The notes under the pieces are model-generated. The model was not told where the DNA came from, searched no databases, and was given only the letters and a program-made list of their open reading frames with translations. 64,000 bases of DNA from Centrapalus pauciflorus (Eukaryota; Streptophyta; Magnoliopsida; Asterales; Asteraceae): contig JAANYP010006957.1 of NCBI GenBank assembly GCA_020465985.1, positions 310,001 through 374,000 of the forward strand. The letters run 5' to 3'. Below, piece after piece: positions 53,464-64,000 of the stretch (positions are counted from its first letter, which is position 1; each line of letters begins with the position of its first letter). A program made the translations under genes and the position numbers.

Positions 53464-54637
53464 CTAGTTGAAGCTCAACTGATACTTGGGTTGCTGATTT
53501 GGAGAGAAAATCCCGAAATGTTTCTCCACTTGTGCTCCGTTTTTATTATTTTCGTCGAACATTGCAAACAAATACGTCTCTATAGATCTTCCGGGCTTCG
53601 CAGGCGTCCCCGTCGTCCCCTTAACATGCGAAATCAAATTCCTATAGTACGTTCCTGCGTTTTCTATCGTCGCTGCATCCCCTCCTTCCGACGGCCATCC
53701 ACTCTCCGACACAACGATCTCCACATCCCCTCCGCCAAAACGTGCTTGAGCCGCATAGTGAGCGTCTAAAATCGCGTCGAAAAGATTCGAGTATTCTCGA
53801 CCATTAATATCGTGCACAACGGCTTCTTGTGCCGTAAACAATGCGTATGGGAGATTACTAGTAGGGTCTGAAAAGAAAGGGTAGATGTTGGCAAGCATCG
53901 GCAAGTTGTTTTGGGCTAAAAATCCGATTATTGGCTCGATAAATCCGCGTACTTCGTCACGGAACGCGCCATTGCTTGGTGGAGAGGACGCACCTAGGAG
54001 ACCGGAGTAGGTTGCGGTCGACACCTTGATTTGGTCCGTTAGGCCTGCAGCTGAAATCGCATTGTAAACATTTTGCATTGCTGGAAGTACAAAGTCTAGG
54101 TACTGACTGTTTTCGTTAAACGGACTGACTTCGTTCCCGACAGCGATGTATTTAAACTTGACGTCGAGGTAACTAAGGATGTTGTCATTAACCCAAGTGT
54201 TAGCGGTATTCGGATCGTTAAGGGATTGAAGAGCATCATTGGGAACGCCGAGAATGAGTTCGATATCGGTTCCTTTGAGGGCTTGAAGAGTAGCTTGATC
54301 GGGATCATAGATTCGCATTTTAGAAATGCCGTTGTTCCGGTAAAGGGTTACCACATCTTGTTGCGAGGGCAACCCATCGCCGTTTCGCCCGTAACACACG
54401 CCTACAGATTCCGCATCTGTTTTTTCACACCAAGTGAAAATTAAAATCATTGAAATATAATTAAACGTTTCACGTAAAAATTTATAAATTTTGAACAGAA
54501 ATATGATTGTAAAAATTGTTAAATAAGCTAATAATAATAATAATAATAATAATTAAATGAAAATAGAGATGGAGAAATTAACCAGCGATGATGAAAAGAC
54601 TCAGGAGTAAGCCGAGTAGGAGGAGCTTTGTTTCCAT
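53464..54637 (-). CDS. Glucan endo-1,3-beta-glucosidase, PR-2 type (GH17)
   Basis: Exons 54637-54583 and 54416-53464 (minus strand) join in phase 1 to give 335 residues. Residues 1-19 are a signal peptide (METKLLLLGLLLSLFIIAD). The mature enzyme starts near ESVGVCYGRNGDGLP, the family's usual N-terminus. The proton donor is Glu114 in IAVGNEVSP and the nucleophile is Glu256 in VSESGWPSEGG. The end FGIFSPNQQPKYQLSFN is the GH17 core end. There is no X8 carbohydrate-binding domain, GPI signal or vacuolar extension, so it is probably secreted. It hydrolyses beta-1,3-glucans such as callose or fungal wall glucan, a typical pathogenesis-related function. The intron in the signal-peptide region is typical of the family. 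Confidence 0.95.
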
Positions 54638-54685
54638 TCTTAAGCTTAATTTTATGAAATTTGTTTATGGGACTAATTATCTAAC

Positions 54686-54697
54686 CATATATATAAT
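54686..54697 (-). promoter_or_regulatory. Probable TATA box of the glucanase gene
   Basis: ATTATATATATGG on the minus strand lies ~55 bp upstream of the ATG. The spacing allows only a short leader, so the call is tentative. Confidence 0.4.
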
Positions 54698-57585
54698 GGA
54701 CAAAATCCACTAGTTGTTTGAAAACGAGGTATAGAGGTGAAAAACAAACTAGTTACGTACTCATGTATTGTTCCGATAATTATTTTAAAATTATCATTCT
54801 TTAATTTCACGACGATTCAATAAAAGTATATTTTATATCAAAAAGATTATGATTATTCATGATGTAAGATATAATTCTTTTCATCGTTAATACTTAATAT
54901 TATACGCATTTATGTTTGAGGTCCATAGAGACTAATATATAAATTAGAAAACGTGCATTAAAATAAAGTTGATGATAAAATAACTGATTATTATACACGA
55001 TTAAAGGAAAACAAAACACCTCATTCATCATTACAATATTAACTAATGCTTAAACACTTATACACAAACCATTACCTACAACAATTGAAACACATAAGTT
55101 CATAATACGCCTTTTTCATACTAATAAATATGCCTTAAAAAAGTTATTATAAGAAAAAAAAAACTTAATAAATCATATTGAAAATTTAGGAAGTTAGTCA
55201 TACAAATAAAACATATAGATAGTTAATTATAAAAGTTCAGGGATTTAATCATTTTTTTAATTATAAAATTTAAAGACTCAATTCACTCATTTTTATAAGT
55301 TTTTGGATTTTAATTGTTCAAAATATAATTTTAGACCTTAATCACTTATTTTTATAAAATTACGTATCTTAAATTTTATTTTAATTAACATTTATTATTA
55401 TTCATATGTCTTTTTATAAACCTTTTATTATTTATTTTATGTCTTTTATATTAAAATTAAATTAATTGGTATTTTTATATTAGTTTATTATTGAATAATA
55501 ATAGGAACAACATTAGTAATGACTATTAAACAACCAATGATAAAATGATTATTTTAAATGACAAAATGATGAAATTCATAACAAAATTTCAACCACAAAG
55601 ACAGCTAATTTTTAAGGTTAAATGACCAAATAAACCTTAAAATTTGCAATTTACTGTAAAAGCATAATTTCAGATTTTCAGGAATTAGTTATCAAAATAT
55701 AATAGTTTTGTTAGGTTAATCATACCGTTAGATATGGGTCGAAATCAACACATCAAACTCTATTCCAAAGACTTTTCAATGAGAAATTGATTTGAAGAAT
55801 GAGACGACTTAAAAGTCTCATCAATACCATTTGAGAATTTCCTTCCCATTACTTGTTTGACGGGCAAGCCTTCAAATTAATTCCGAATAAGTCATGTGAT
55901 TATTGTAATAATATTAAATTAAACGTGTAATTCATATAATAATAATGTATTTTTTTTATCTGACTAACGTAAGCCATCCTATGTTCGTTTTTACACGTCC
56001 AAATTCACTATATTTTTACAATCATCTCATATTAATACTTTTTAGTTAGAGGTTGAATGTCATTATTATCAAAATGGATGTTGAATCTAAATTCAACAAA
56101 AAGAACGTTATTTTTATGACATAATCATTAAATAAAATGATAATGTTTTCAAAATTATATGTCATCCAAAAGATCAATTTAGTTTCGCTTATGTCAATTC
56201 TGATCAAAAACTTTTTCAGAAATTCATAAAAATAAAAAAAAATACTACTAATATCATATACAAATCTATATATAACACGGAGTGATAAATGAAAACCCTT
56301 ATTGTCATGTCATGTATAGCTTCCTCACGATGCATACCACAAGTTATTGGTAATTTATTATTTTAAACTATTTAATATCTAACTTAATTTAATATAAATC
56401 TAAATCTTATCTTATTAGAAATAAATTTTAAGTTATAGGGAGTATATGTTGATATTTCTATTAATGTATGTAGGAATTATGTATTTAAATTAACATTTCT
56501 ATGATTTAAAATTTAGATTTGTTATAATTTAATTGGTGATTCATGAAAATTTGTTTAAATGAAACAAAATTAAGACTTGTGTGCCTTATCATGACATTTT
56601 GATATTACGAGAACTTAATGAATATTTTATAAGAGCCTGTGTTTGCTTTATACAGTAAATTACATATTATGTTACCTTAAAATAAAATTAGTTTTACTCT
56701 ACTTATAAAGTTGTACTTATAAAATTATTATATAAATATATAGCAGATGAAACTGAAGAAAACTCTACTCATGTGACACATTTTCAGCCGTCTGATCAAA
56801 TCACGAATTGATCACAGCTATTCAAAATTAGATAAGTTGATTTTACGTTGATGTGACACATTTTCAGCTATTGAAATTATGATTTTTAAAATTTTGTGCT
56901 CATGTAGCGCAATTGCAACCACTGAAAATAAAAAAAAAGGTTAGAATAATAATCCCAGCATCTGGACTAATAGAATTTGAGATAAATACAGAAAATGATG
57001 CCTAACAAACAAAATACAAAATTATGAGAATAAAGAATTAAATGCAGAAAATACATCAAAATGCACAGTTCCATTTGTTTGTTTAGCAACAAACAAATTT
57101 TATAAAGTTGATTGCACAGTTCCATTTTATAACAAATTTTGTTTTTCTAGTACTGTCCAAAATTTTATAAAGTTTCGTTTTATAAAATCGATAATTTATA
57201 AAGTTTCAGTTTATGAAATTTGATGAATATTAATTTTTTTTTTTAAAGTAGAAAAAGAAAAGACAACTTTTGGGTTAAAAAGTTAAGTAAAATGATAAAA
57301 ACATCACGTTCTAATAATTAAACCCAAAACAACCATCTTTTGGTAATTAAAATTTAAAAGTACTATCATTTGGGAAATAAAATTTCAAATCACTATGTTT
57401 TGGTAAATAACTCACTAATAGGCTTATGCTAAATTGAAATTAGCAACAAACTTATTGATCATTAGTAAATTTTAAAAAAGTATAAATCATTGTTAATTTA
57501 ACAGTTTAGCAACAAATCGAGTTCGTTGCTATTTAAAGCATTTGCAGCCAAGCTGTGTAGTTGTAATTTTCTGTTATAGCAAACT
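54698..57585. other. AT-rich spacer, no gene seen
   Basis: Very AT-rich. A word TGTGACACATTTTCAGC occurs twice near 56775 and 56855. No open frame has protein character and no element boundary could be set. Confidence 0.45.
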
Positions 57586-57672
57586 AATGAATTGTTTGTT
57601 TACTTCTTAATGGTCATTCAAAGGTAAAATGACCTCTTAATGATTACATTAAGAGGTAAACAAATAAGGTCT
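57586..57672. mobile_element. Short hairpin MITE, copy B
   Basis: TTGTTTGTTTACTTCTTAATG pairs with CATTAAGAGGTAAACAAAT. The sequence is close to that at 5109-5206. Confidence 0.65.
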
Positions 57673-58975
57673 AAGTAACTCTTGATTTCATATTTAGGAA
57701 CGAAAATATATCATTGTCAAAATTAATGTCCAAAAAAGCATGTTTTATTATAACATTAATTATATGCCAAAAAAACGTACTTTACATGTAATGAATGTTC
57801 CATTAATGGTTTAATGTATGTACAAATATAAACTCAACACAAATAACAAATGTAACCATATCTAATAATTACATCCAATACAATCTTAAACCAATATACG
57901 CGTCACCAGTTTGTTTATATTCATTTCAAAAGTAATCTATAGAAAAACATGAGTGGGATATAGCCGATTGTGACCGTAACGTGGCCGGTTGCGTTGGTGT
58001 CGGGAGACGATGGGCGGTGGCGTGCACCAACAGGTGAGGACAAAGGGAGAGTCTTCTACGGGTTATTGGACATCCATTTTCAAATGAGGGTATTTTTACA
58101 CGATAAAGATATTAGGAGTAACAAAATATAATTAAAAAAACGCTAGGTAGGTTTTTTTCTACAAGAGAGTGTTTTTTTTTTTTAAAGAATTTCGTTATAT
58201 AAATTTGGATTATAAATATATAACATATTATCTATTATTATAAGGAAAATATCAAAATAACAATGTAACGTATACAACAAGGATAGTAATGACCGCATGT
58301 TGTACCAAAATTTATAGGGTAACGGAAGTACTAATCTTAACCGTAGTGCCAATAAAACTAATGGTTTAAAATAATTAATTTTAAAAATGTCACCTTTAGT
58401 TTTAGACCATTAATTTTATCGATCCTACTGTTAATACTAGTACATCCGGTACCCTAGAAATTTGTGGTATTCATTTAAACCCAAATCATTAATATCTTTA
58501 TTGCTAATTTGCTACCATTGGCAATCCATCGCCCCCTCATCCTTTGCCCGTGTCAACATCGCTGCAAAGACTTCTCATCTTTCTCCAAATTTTTCCTTTC
58601 AGATTATTGTAAAGCTTGGTTATATTTTTGATTTTTTTTCAATTTGTTTAAAGTCTATGGTTTTTTCTCATTTTTTGGAGATGTTTCAAAATCTGGAATC
58701 CATAATTGCTTTCACGATGATCGATTTATATTTTGTAAAGGATTTTGTTAAAAAAGTTTACATGGATTTTATTTAGAAATTAATTTCTCTACACATAGTA
58801 GTAACAACTTCACTGTATATATTAAAGTAACTAGTAACTAGTAACACGCGCAATATAGCAAAATCATATGCGAGATAGTGAAGCCCATGTTATAAACAGT
58901 AATTCGGGAATATCAACGGTCAAACGACAGTTGATATCTATTAAAATGACAAATTCCTCTATCACAAATGTTACC
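57673..58975. other. Spacer, no convincing gene
   Basis: A GC-richer island at about 57970-58075 stands out from the AT-rich surroundings but gives no recognisable protein. The 104-codon frame at 58462-58776 has no family signature. Confidence 0.4.
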
Positions 58976-58989
58976 AAGCATAATTATAT

Positions 58990-59147
58990 ATTTTTTTGAA
59001 CGACAAACTATCCTACTCCTAAACTACTCATTTACCACAAGACTTACTTTCACCACCTAAATATCCACTTGCGTCCGACCGGAGTCGAACCCGTGACCTC
59101 TCACTTATATTTCCACTCTCTTACCGCCAAGCCAAAGGCCCTTTGGT
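58990..59147 (-). mobile_element. tRNA-derived SINE, copy 3
   Basis: On the minus strand it reads GGGCCTTTGGCTTGGCGGTA (A-box region) and then GGGTTCGACTCC (B-box, 59081-59093). It is flanked by imperfect direct repeats AAGCATAATTATAT (58976-58989) and AAGTATAATTATAT (59148-59161), the target duplication expected of LINE-driven insertion. Confidence 0.82.
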
Positions 59148-59161
59148 AAGTATAATTATAT

Positions 59162-59812
59162 TTGAGTTTCATGATTTTACAAAATAACACAGTGGTATAC
59201 ACAAAAGCAGTAGTTAAAAATATACGCACTAACTTTTATGGATAATTTACTAATATGAATAATGCTAATATAACTGAGATTTAAAATCTCATGTAGGAGT
59301 CTGAGTTTTTAAATAAAAAAGAAGGTTGGTATTTAAAAAATTTGAGATTTTAAATATCGACTGAAATAGTTAAACCAAAGACAAGATTTAATACAAATTC
59401 TAATGAATTCCAAAAAAATCCACGAGTCAAACGTTCCTTTGGAGATGAAGATGATGATGATGTCTCTTTGAATTATTGTACATTTAATTGGTCACCAATT
59501 TTCTCATAAGCGTGTCACAATTGACAAAATACTAGTTTGGATCCTGCCTAATTAAACTTAATACAAACAATCAACGTCTTTAATTAATTCTAATAAACTA
59601 AAAGATCAACTTTATACCGTATTTATTGAATATGCTTACTTTTAAGAATTGCTTAAAATACGTATGCTTAAAACTAGTTTTATTTATACAAATCACTCCA
59701 AATTCGAATACTTAATGAAGCAATAAGATATTTATGTCCTTTTAGAAATAAACTTAACAGTTTGGATCCTTAAAATTGGTGTGCAACCCGTTGTCGGTGT
59801 TTGGACATATTT
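59162..59812. other. Spacer, nothing recognised
   Basis: AT-rich and without gene or repeat boundaries. Confidence 0.4.
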
Positions 59813-60091
59813 CCGTCGAGTAGAGACGTGCACGGTTCGGTTCGGTTCGGTTACCCTTAAAAAGCCGGTTACCCGTTATATGCTTAAAATAAAATAAAAT
59901 TATAAAAAAAATATATTTTTTAAGCAAATTCTTTTTAAGTTCAAAGTCATAGTAAACTATTTGATTATAAATCATAATAGTCACATTATTTAATAAAACA
60001 TTAAAATAAAAAGTCATTTGAAAATCTAGTATTTAATGTATCAGAATGAATAAATGAATTTATAAATAAAAGCTACTAACTTGTATATATA

Positions 60092-60326
60092 GAGGTGGGT
60101 TCAATGGAAAACCAACATGCATCGGAAAACCTCCATGCACCACCACAAATGGATCACAATTCCCGTGTGATGCATCAAATTTCCCGCGTGATGTACAAAA
60201 TTCACGCGCGATGCACCGAATTCCCGTGTGATGCATCGACTTTCTGCCTGGTGCATCACCTGATCCAATGACTATAAAGTGGCATCCGGGTTTCCAATGC
60301 ATATAGGTTTTCCATTGAACTCACCC

Positions 60327-60328
<2 letters not shown>
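60092..60328. mobile_element. GATGCAT-array MITE, copy 3, with both ends
   Basis: The left end GTGGGTTCAATGGAAAACC and the right end GGTTTTCCATTGAACTCACC form terminal inverted repeats of ~20 bp. Between them are about five ~21-bp units such as CCCGTGTGATGCATCAAATT. TA dinucleotides lie on both sides, a short run on the left and a long run on the right. Confidence 0.82.

Positions 60329-60405
<77 letters not shown>
60329..60405. repeat. (TA)n microsatellite, ~76 bp
   Basis: Pure TA run directly abutting the right end of the MITE at 60092-60328. Confidence 0.95.
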
Positions 60406-60407
<2 letters not shown>

Positions 60408-60840
60408 CGGTTCGGTTATCCACGGTTTTCTAAAAACGAAAACGTATCGGTTTCGGATCAAACGATTTAAGCGGTTCGGCTCGATTTTCCGGTTTTGTTT
60501 GAACACCCCTACCGTCGAGTCGGTCATGACATGATATATGGTTGTTATTCATCAATCAAGAATTAGAAACAAGTAGAACATTATTAAATTTGGGCCCATT
60601 TTGTGAGTCCAGGAGCCCACTGCGACAATCAAATGATAATATGTCCGACATAAACAGTGTGTGTGTGTGTGTGTGAACATGGGATTGGGTTTGCATAAAT
60701 ATAGGACAACTCAACGGAGAGGTCCAATGGTCCAATGCCTAATAAATGGTTCCACCATCAATAAGCTATCGATATTTTCAAATACTTTAAAATCAATCAT
60801 TACATTTACTATTTATTAAAAATTAATTTGTCAAACATCA

Positions 60841-60844
<4 letters not shown>

Positions 60845-60913
<69 letters not shown>
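60845..60913. repeat. (TA)n microsatellite, ~68 bp
   Basis: Pure TA run directly abutting the left end of the element at 60914. Confidence 0.95.
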
Positions 60914-60915
<2 letters not shown>

Positions 60916-61526
60916 TTGGGGTTCGATTGAGAACTTTTGTGCATCGAGGCACCATTGAGAACTTTTGTGCATCGGATTATCTACCAAGGGTGCACAAAGG
61001 GCATTTAAGGGATATTAAATGTATGAAAATTATATTTGAATTTAAATATTTTAAAGATAATTAATAGTTAAATATGATATGAAAATCACTATTAACTTCT
61101 TTCCTAAAACCACTCCCCCTTTCTCTCTATCTCTCTCTCTCCCCCCCTCTCTTAGCCCCCTCTTGATTTTGGAAAAGATGAACGATATGCATAATTTATT
61201 TTGTATGAACGATTTATGTTTGTATTTTGATTTTGAAAGAGATGAACAATATGCATGATTTATTTTTGGAAGAGATGAACGATATGCATGTATTTTGATG
61301 TATTTTGAAATTGTATTATTTTTCTTAATTTTGGGAGTGTAATAATTATATTATGATTGCATAATTCCTGTTTTACCCTCCGCGAATTTCATTATATGCA
61401 CTTGATGCATAAAACTTTCTATTTAATTACCCTTTTGTCATTTGATCTAACCCACACATTCTTTCCATCTAAGGGACAGTGGAGGTTCTTTTGAGCCTCG
61501 ATGCACAAAAGTTCTCAATGAAACCT

Positions 61527-61529
<3 letters not shown>
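60914..61529. mobile_element. TA-flanked inverted-repeat element, CTTTTGTGCATCGAGG family
   Basis: The left end GGGGTTCGATTGAGAACTTT continues to GTGCATCGAGG. It pairs with the right end CCTCGATGCACAAAAGTTCT continuing to CTCAATGAAACCTCCC, an inverted repeat of ~32 bp. The left repeat is partly duplicated in tandem (60950-60975). A CT-rich tract lies at 61120-61150. (TA)n arrays lie immediately on both sides. Confidence 0.83.

Positions 61530-61601
<72 letters not shown>
61530..61601. repeat. (TA)n microsatellite, ~71 bp
   Basis: Pure TA run shared between the element ending at 61529 and the foldback MITE starting at 61603. Confidence 0.95.
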
Positions 61602-61602
<1 letters not shown>

Positions 61603-61605
<3 letters not shown>

Positions 61606-61967
61606 CAAGTGACTACCACCCATTATGCAGCACACCAAAAGTTACCACTCTTAAAATTATTTTTTTGAATTTTTTTCATTAACATGTTTTAATTAACATT
61701 ACACAGATAATATATAAATTTCACGCAAATTTGATCACTCTAAGTGCATGACATGACACATCACATAAATGCACGTTCACATGTATTCAAAATTATGTAA
61801 TTGTACGTTCACATCACTTTTTAGGAACTAGGAGATGTGAATGTATGTGAAATTTACATATTATTTTCATAATGTTTATTAAAACAAGTTTATGAAAAAA
61901 AATTAAAATGTTTTTTTAAGGTGGTACCTTCTGATGCGCTGCATAATGAGTGGTACTCTCTCGAACC
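61603..61967. mobile_element. Foldback MITE, copy 2 (GCAGCGCATCAGAA family)
   Basis: The left end GTTCAAGTGACTACCACCCA pairs with the right end GAGTGGTACTCTCTCGAAC. The arms continue through CATTATGCAGC/GCTGCATAATG and AAACATG-type words for ~130 bp. It is bounded by (TA)n on the left and CATA/CA/TA/GA repeats on the right. No coding capacity. Confidence 0.83.
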
Positions 61968-61999
61968 ATACATACATACATACATACATACACACACAC

Positions 62000-62068
<69 letters not shown>
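61968..62068. repeat. Compound microsatellite (CATA)n(CA)n(TA)n(GA)n
   Basis: Four successive simple-repeat types between two MITEs. Confidence 0.95.
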
Positions 62069-62069
<1 letters not shown>

Positions 62070-62285
62070 GGGGGGTTCAATGGAGAACCTCCATGCACCA
62101 CCGCAAATGCATCACAATTGCCGCATGCATCATTATTTCCACGTGATGCATCAAAATTCCGCATGATGTATCTTTATTTCCGTGTGATGCATCAAATTTC
62201 ACGTGATGCATTACGATTTTCTATCGATGCATTGTAGTTCTTCAAGGTTTTTCGATGCACAGAGGTTCTCCATTGAACTCACCCA
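62069..62285. mobile_element. GATGCAT-array MITE, copy 4, with both ends
   Basis: The left end GGGGTTCAATGGAGAACCTC pairs with the right end GAGGTTCTCCATTGAACTCA. About five ~21-bp units with TGATGCATCA lie inside. (GA)n precedes it and TATATATA follows it. Confidence 0.83.
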
Positions 62286-64000
62286 TGTATATATAAAAGA
62301 AAGTACAAACTATAATAAGTGATAATATTACAAATCTATAACTAGTACTAAAATAGTAAATAAATTGACATTTGTCATAATCTACATGATACCAAATGAC
62401 ATCTAGTAATGACATGTGTTAATTAGTATTTCAAGATTAATTAAAGAAATAATCAAATTCTTTTTAAGATAAGATTAAAAATCACAACAATATTTAAAAG
62501 TTTTTTTTTAATTAATGATTATAATAATAACAATATTACTAATAATAAACTTAAAAGCTATCAATCATTATCTTTTTCGTTTAAATGATTATACATTAAT
62601 TCATTACAATAAGATATATTAAGTATCATTCGTATTAAAATATTAATTTTTAATTTTAAGTTTATATAGGTTTAAGAAAACAAAGTGATTAAAGTTATCC
62701 GTATAAACACACATGTTGATAAACTAGTAGATTGTAAAAAGATTATTTATTTCCTCGTATGCTTCCTTACAAATTTACATAACAGATAAATCTTGATTAC
62801 AAAATCAGAATTTTTGTTGTTTATTCAATCGAAAAAATTAAAAACTCGGAATGGTTTACGATTATTTTACTTAAATCAAAAAAATTGAAAATAGAAACAC
62901 ATCGTTGCTTTTCTACGAACGTCTAAATTGAGAATCAAAATATTTCGTTGTTTAAATTAAAAAATAAAAAACATACACGATTATAAAAATCGTATAATAT
63001 GTAATCGTATATAAATACTCGTACAATAAAGAAAAATAAAAATCACAATGAATAGTTTTAGTCAGAAGGACCATTTGTGTGAAAAATTTATGTTTTTTGT
63101 ACCCCAGTGTAATAAAAAAAGATTGAAGGCCCAAAACCACTATAACTCTCAAACACAAGGACCATTTGTGTAATTTACTCGAAAGAGAATAATATGAGTA
63201 TGAGTATCAACGTATTTGAATCGTATGAGAAATTAATAGACTCGTAGAAAATGTGAGAAGTGAATTTATTTAATTATATATGTTAATTGAATTATAAAAT
63301 TTAAATCAATATTTGTGCATCAATTTATTTAATTACAAAAATTTTGTTGCAATAGCCAAAGCCTGTGAACATAAGTAGCATCCCCTTTAAGTTAAAGATT
63401 GATCGAAATCAAAAGTAGAAAAATAACGAATTTTATGTTTTTTAAAATCAAGGAGTGGGTGTGTTTCATCATGTTATGGGTCACACAATTTTAAACATGT
63501 TATGTTACCGTTTATAAACGTGTATTGGTTAGCTCGCCTCGGTTAAACTCAGTTTGACTCAATAACCAAGGAGATCTCTAATTATATTAATTTCATTAAT
63601 AGTGTTAATGTAAGAAATGATTTGTATTTGATAACCATACTCGTTTTTAGCTATTTTTTGGTGCTTGTCTTGAACATTTATGACTACGTTTGAAAGAGTC
63701 GAGTCAAATTTAACGTTATATAACTACTCGATAAGTATGAGTTACTCGATAAAAACTCGACTTCATATGCACATATTTAGGATTTTTTTTTAAAATGATA
63801 AAAACTTAAGCAAACCATTAAAAACTCAAGATCGAGCTGCTAAATAAATGTTTGACTTGTTTGTTGACTTGGTAAAAAATGCTATATTTAGAACACACCC
63901 AAAGAATTAAAACATTTCATCATATAATAAAATTGATTGTAAACACACACCACTCAAGCTTTTCTACTTATCTATACCAAACGCATATCAACTCCTAATG
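62286..64000. other. AT-rich spacer at the window end
   Basis: No gene seen. GGACCATTTGTGT occurs twice near 63070 and 63160. From about 63685 the words GAGTCGAGTC and ACTCGATAA suggest one end of a hAT MITE like that at 37846, truncated or decayed. Confidence 0.4.

Larger units (their letters stand above)
59821..60511. mobile_element. hAT non-autonomous element, host of a nested insertion
   Basis: It is flanked by perfect 8-bp duplications CCGTCGAG (59813-59820 and 60512-60519). The ends TAGAGACGTGCACGGTTCGG and TTTTGTTTGAACACCCCTA are inverted relatives, and subterminal GGTTCGGTT/AACCG words abound. A GATGCAT MITE and its (TA)n run (60082-60405) are inserted inside, so this hAT is the older of the two. 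Confidence 0.85.

Noticed and set aside
57970..58075. GC-richer block considered as an exon remnant
   Set aside because: No frame gives a recognisable protein segment and no splice sites flank it.
58462..58776. 104-codon frame considered as a small gene
   Set aside because: AT-rich composition, Phe/Ile/Ser-rich translation, no known motif and no splice partner.
60140..60265. CRISPR-like appearance of regularly spaced GATGCATCA units
   Set aside because: Units are direct repeats of ~21 bp with no unique spacers of constant length, they sit inside a MITE with inverted ends, and the sequence is a plant nuclear genome.

Overview
This is a nuclear segment of a flowering plant, almost certainly a eudicot. 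It is AT-rich and has GT-AG introns, long (TA)n arrays, many small transposable elements and eight recognisable plant genes. No bacterial, organellar or viral gene block is visible. An asterid such as a member of the Asteraceae would fit, but I cannot prove the family from sequence alone.

Genes in order, with exons joined by eye so that every reading frame closes: (1) an RD22-type BURP protein, + strand, 2923-4337, three exons, 383 aa; (2) mitochondrial ribosomal protein bL28m, +, 14961-18514, two exons, 206 aa; (3) a GET2/CAML-like ER receptor subunit for tail-anchored proteins, -, 24265-19632, two exons, 277 aa; (4) a DDR4-like DDT-domain protein of ISWI chromatin remodelling, -, 36530-26586, eleven exons, 457 aa; (5) a chloroplast PPR protein like Arabidopsis At3g59040, +, 40023-44347, seven exons, 572 aa; (6) the exon-junction-complex protein Y14, -, 50054-46556, four exons, 202 aa; (7) a PR-2 type glucan endo-1,3-beta-glucosidase, -, 54637-53464, two exons, 335 aa; (8) the gag of a retrotransposon. 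The host genes belong to unrelated pathways and look like ordinary neighbours, not an operon or cluster. bL28m and GET2-like converge, DDR4-like and the PPR gene diverge, and the PPR gene and Y14 converge.

The rest is transposon territory. From 7084 to 13277 lies a young, complete LTR element with two ~1.88-kb LTRs, a 5-bp target duplication, a primer-binding site and a polypurine tract. It encodes gag and no pol, so it is a TR-GAG-type non-autonomous element. Introns and spacers carry hAT MITEs with 8-bp duplications, Mutator-like MITEs with 9-bp duplications, three tRNA-derived SINEs, old LTR fragments and tandem duplications. The edges of the window (1-1.9 kb and 59.8-62.3 kb) hold the most unusual structure: several unrelated inverted-repeat elements each abutting (TA)n microsatellites, nested in each other, one family carrying an internal array of a 10-bp palindrome. 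This resembles the microsatellite-associated 'Micron' elements of rice and is the best candidate here for something not yet described.
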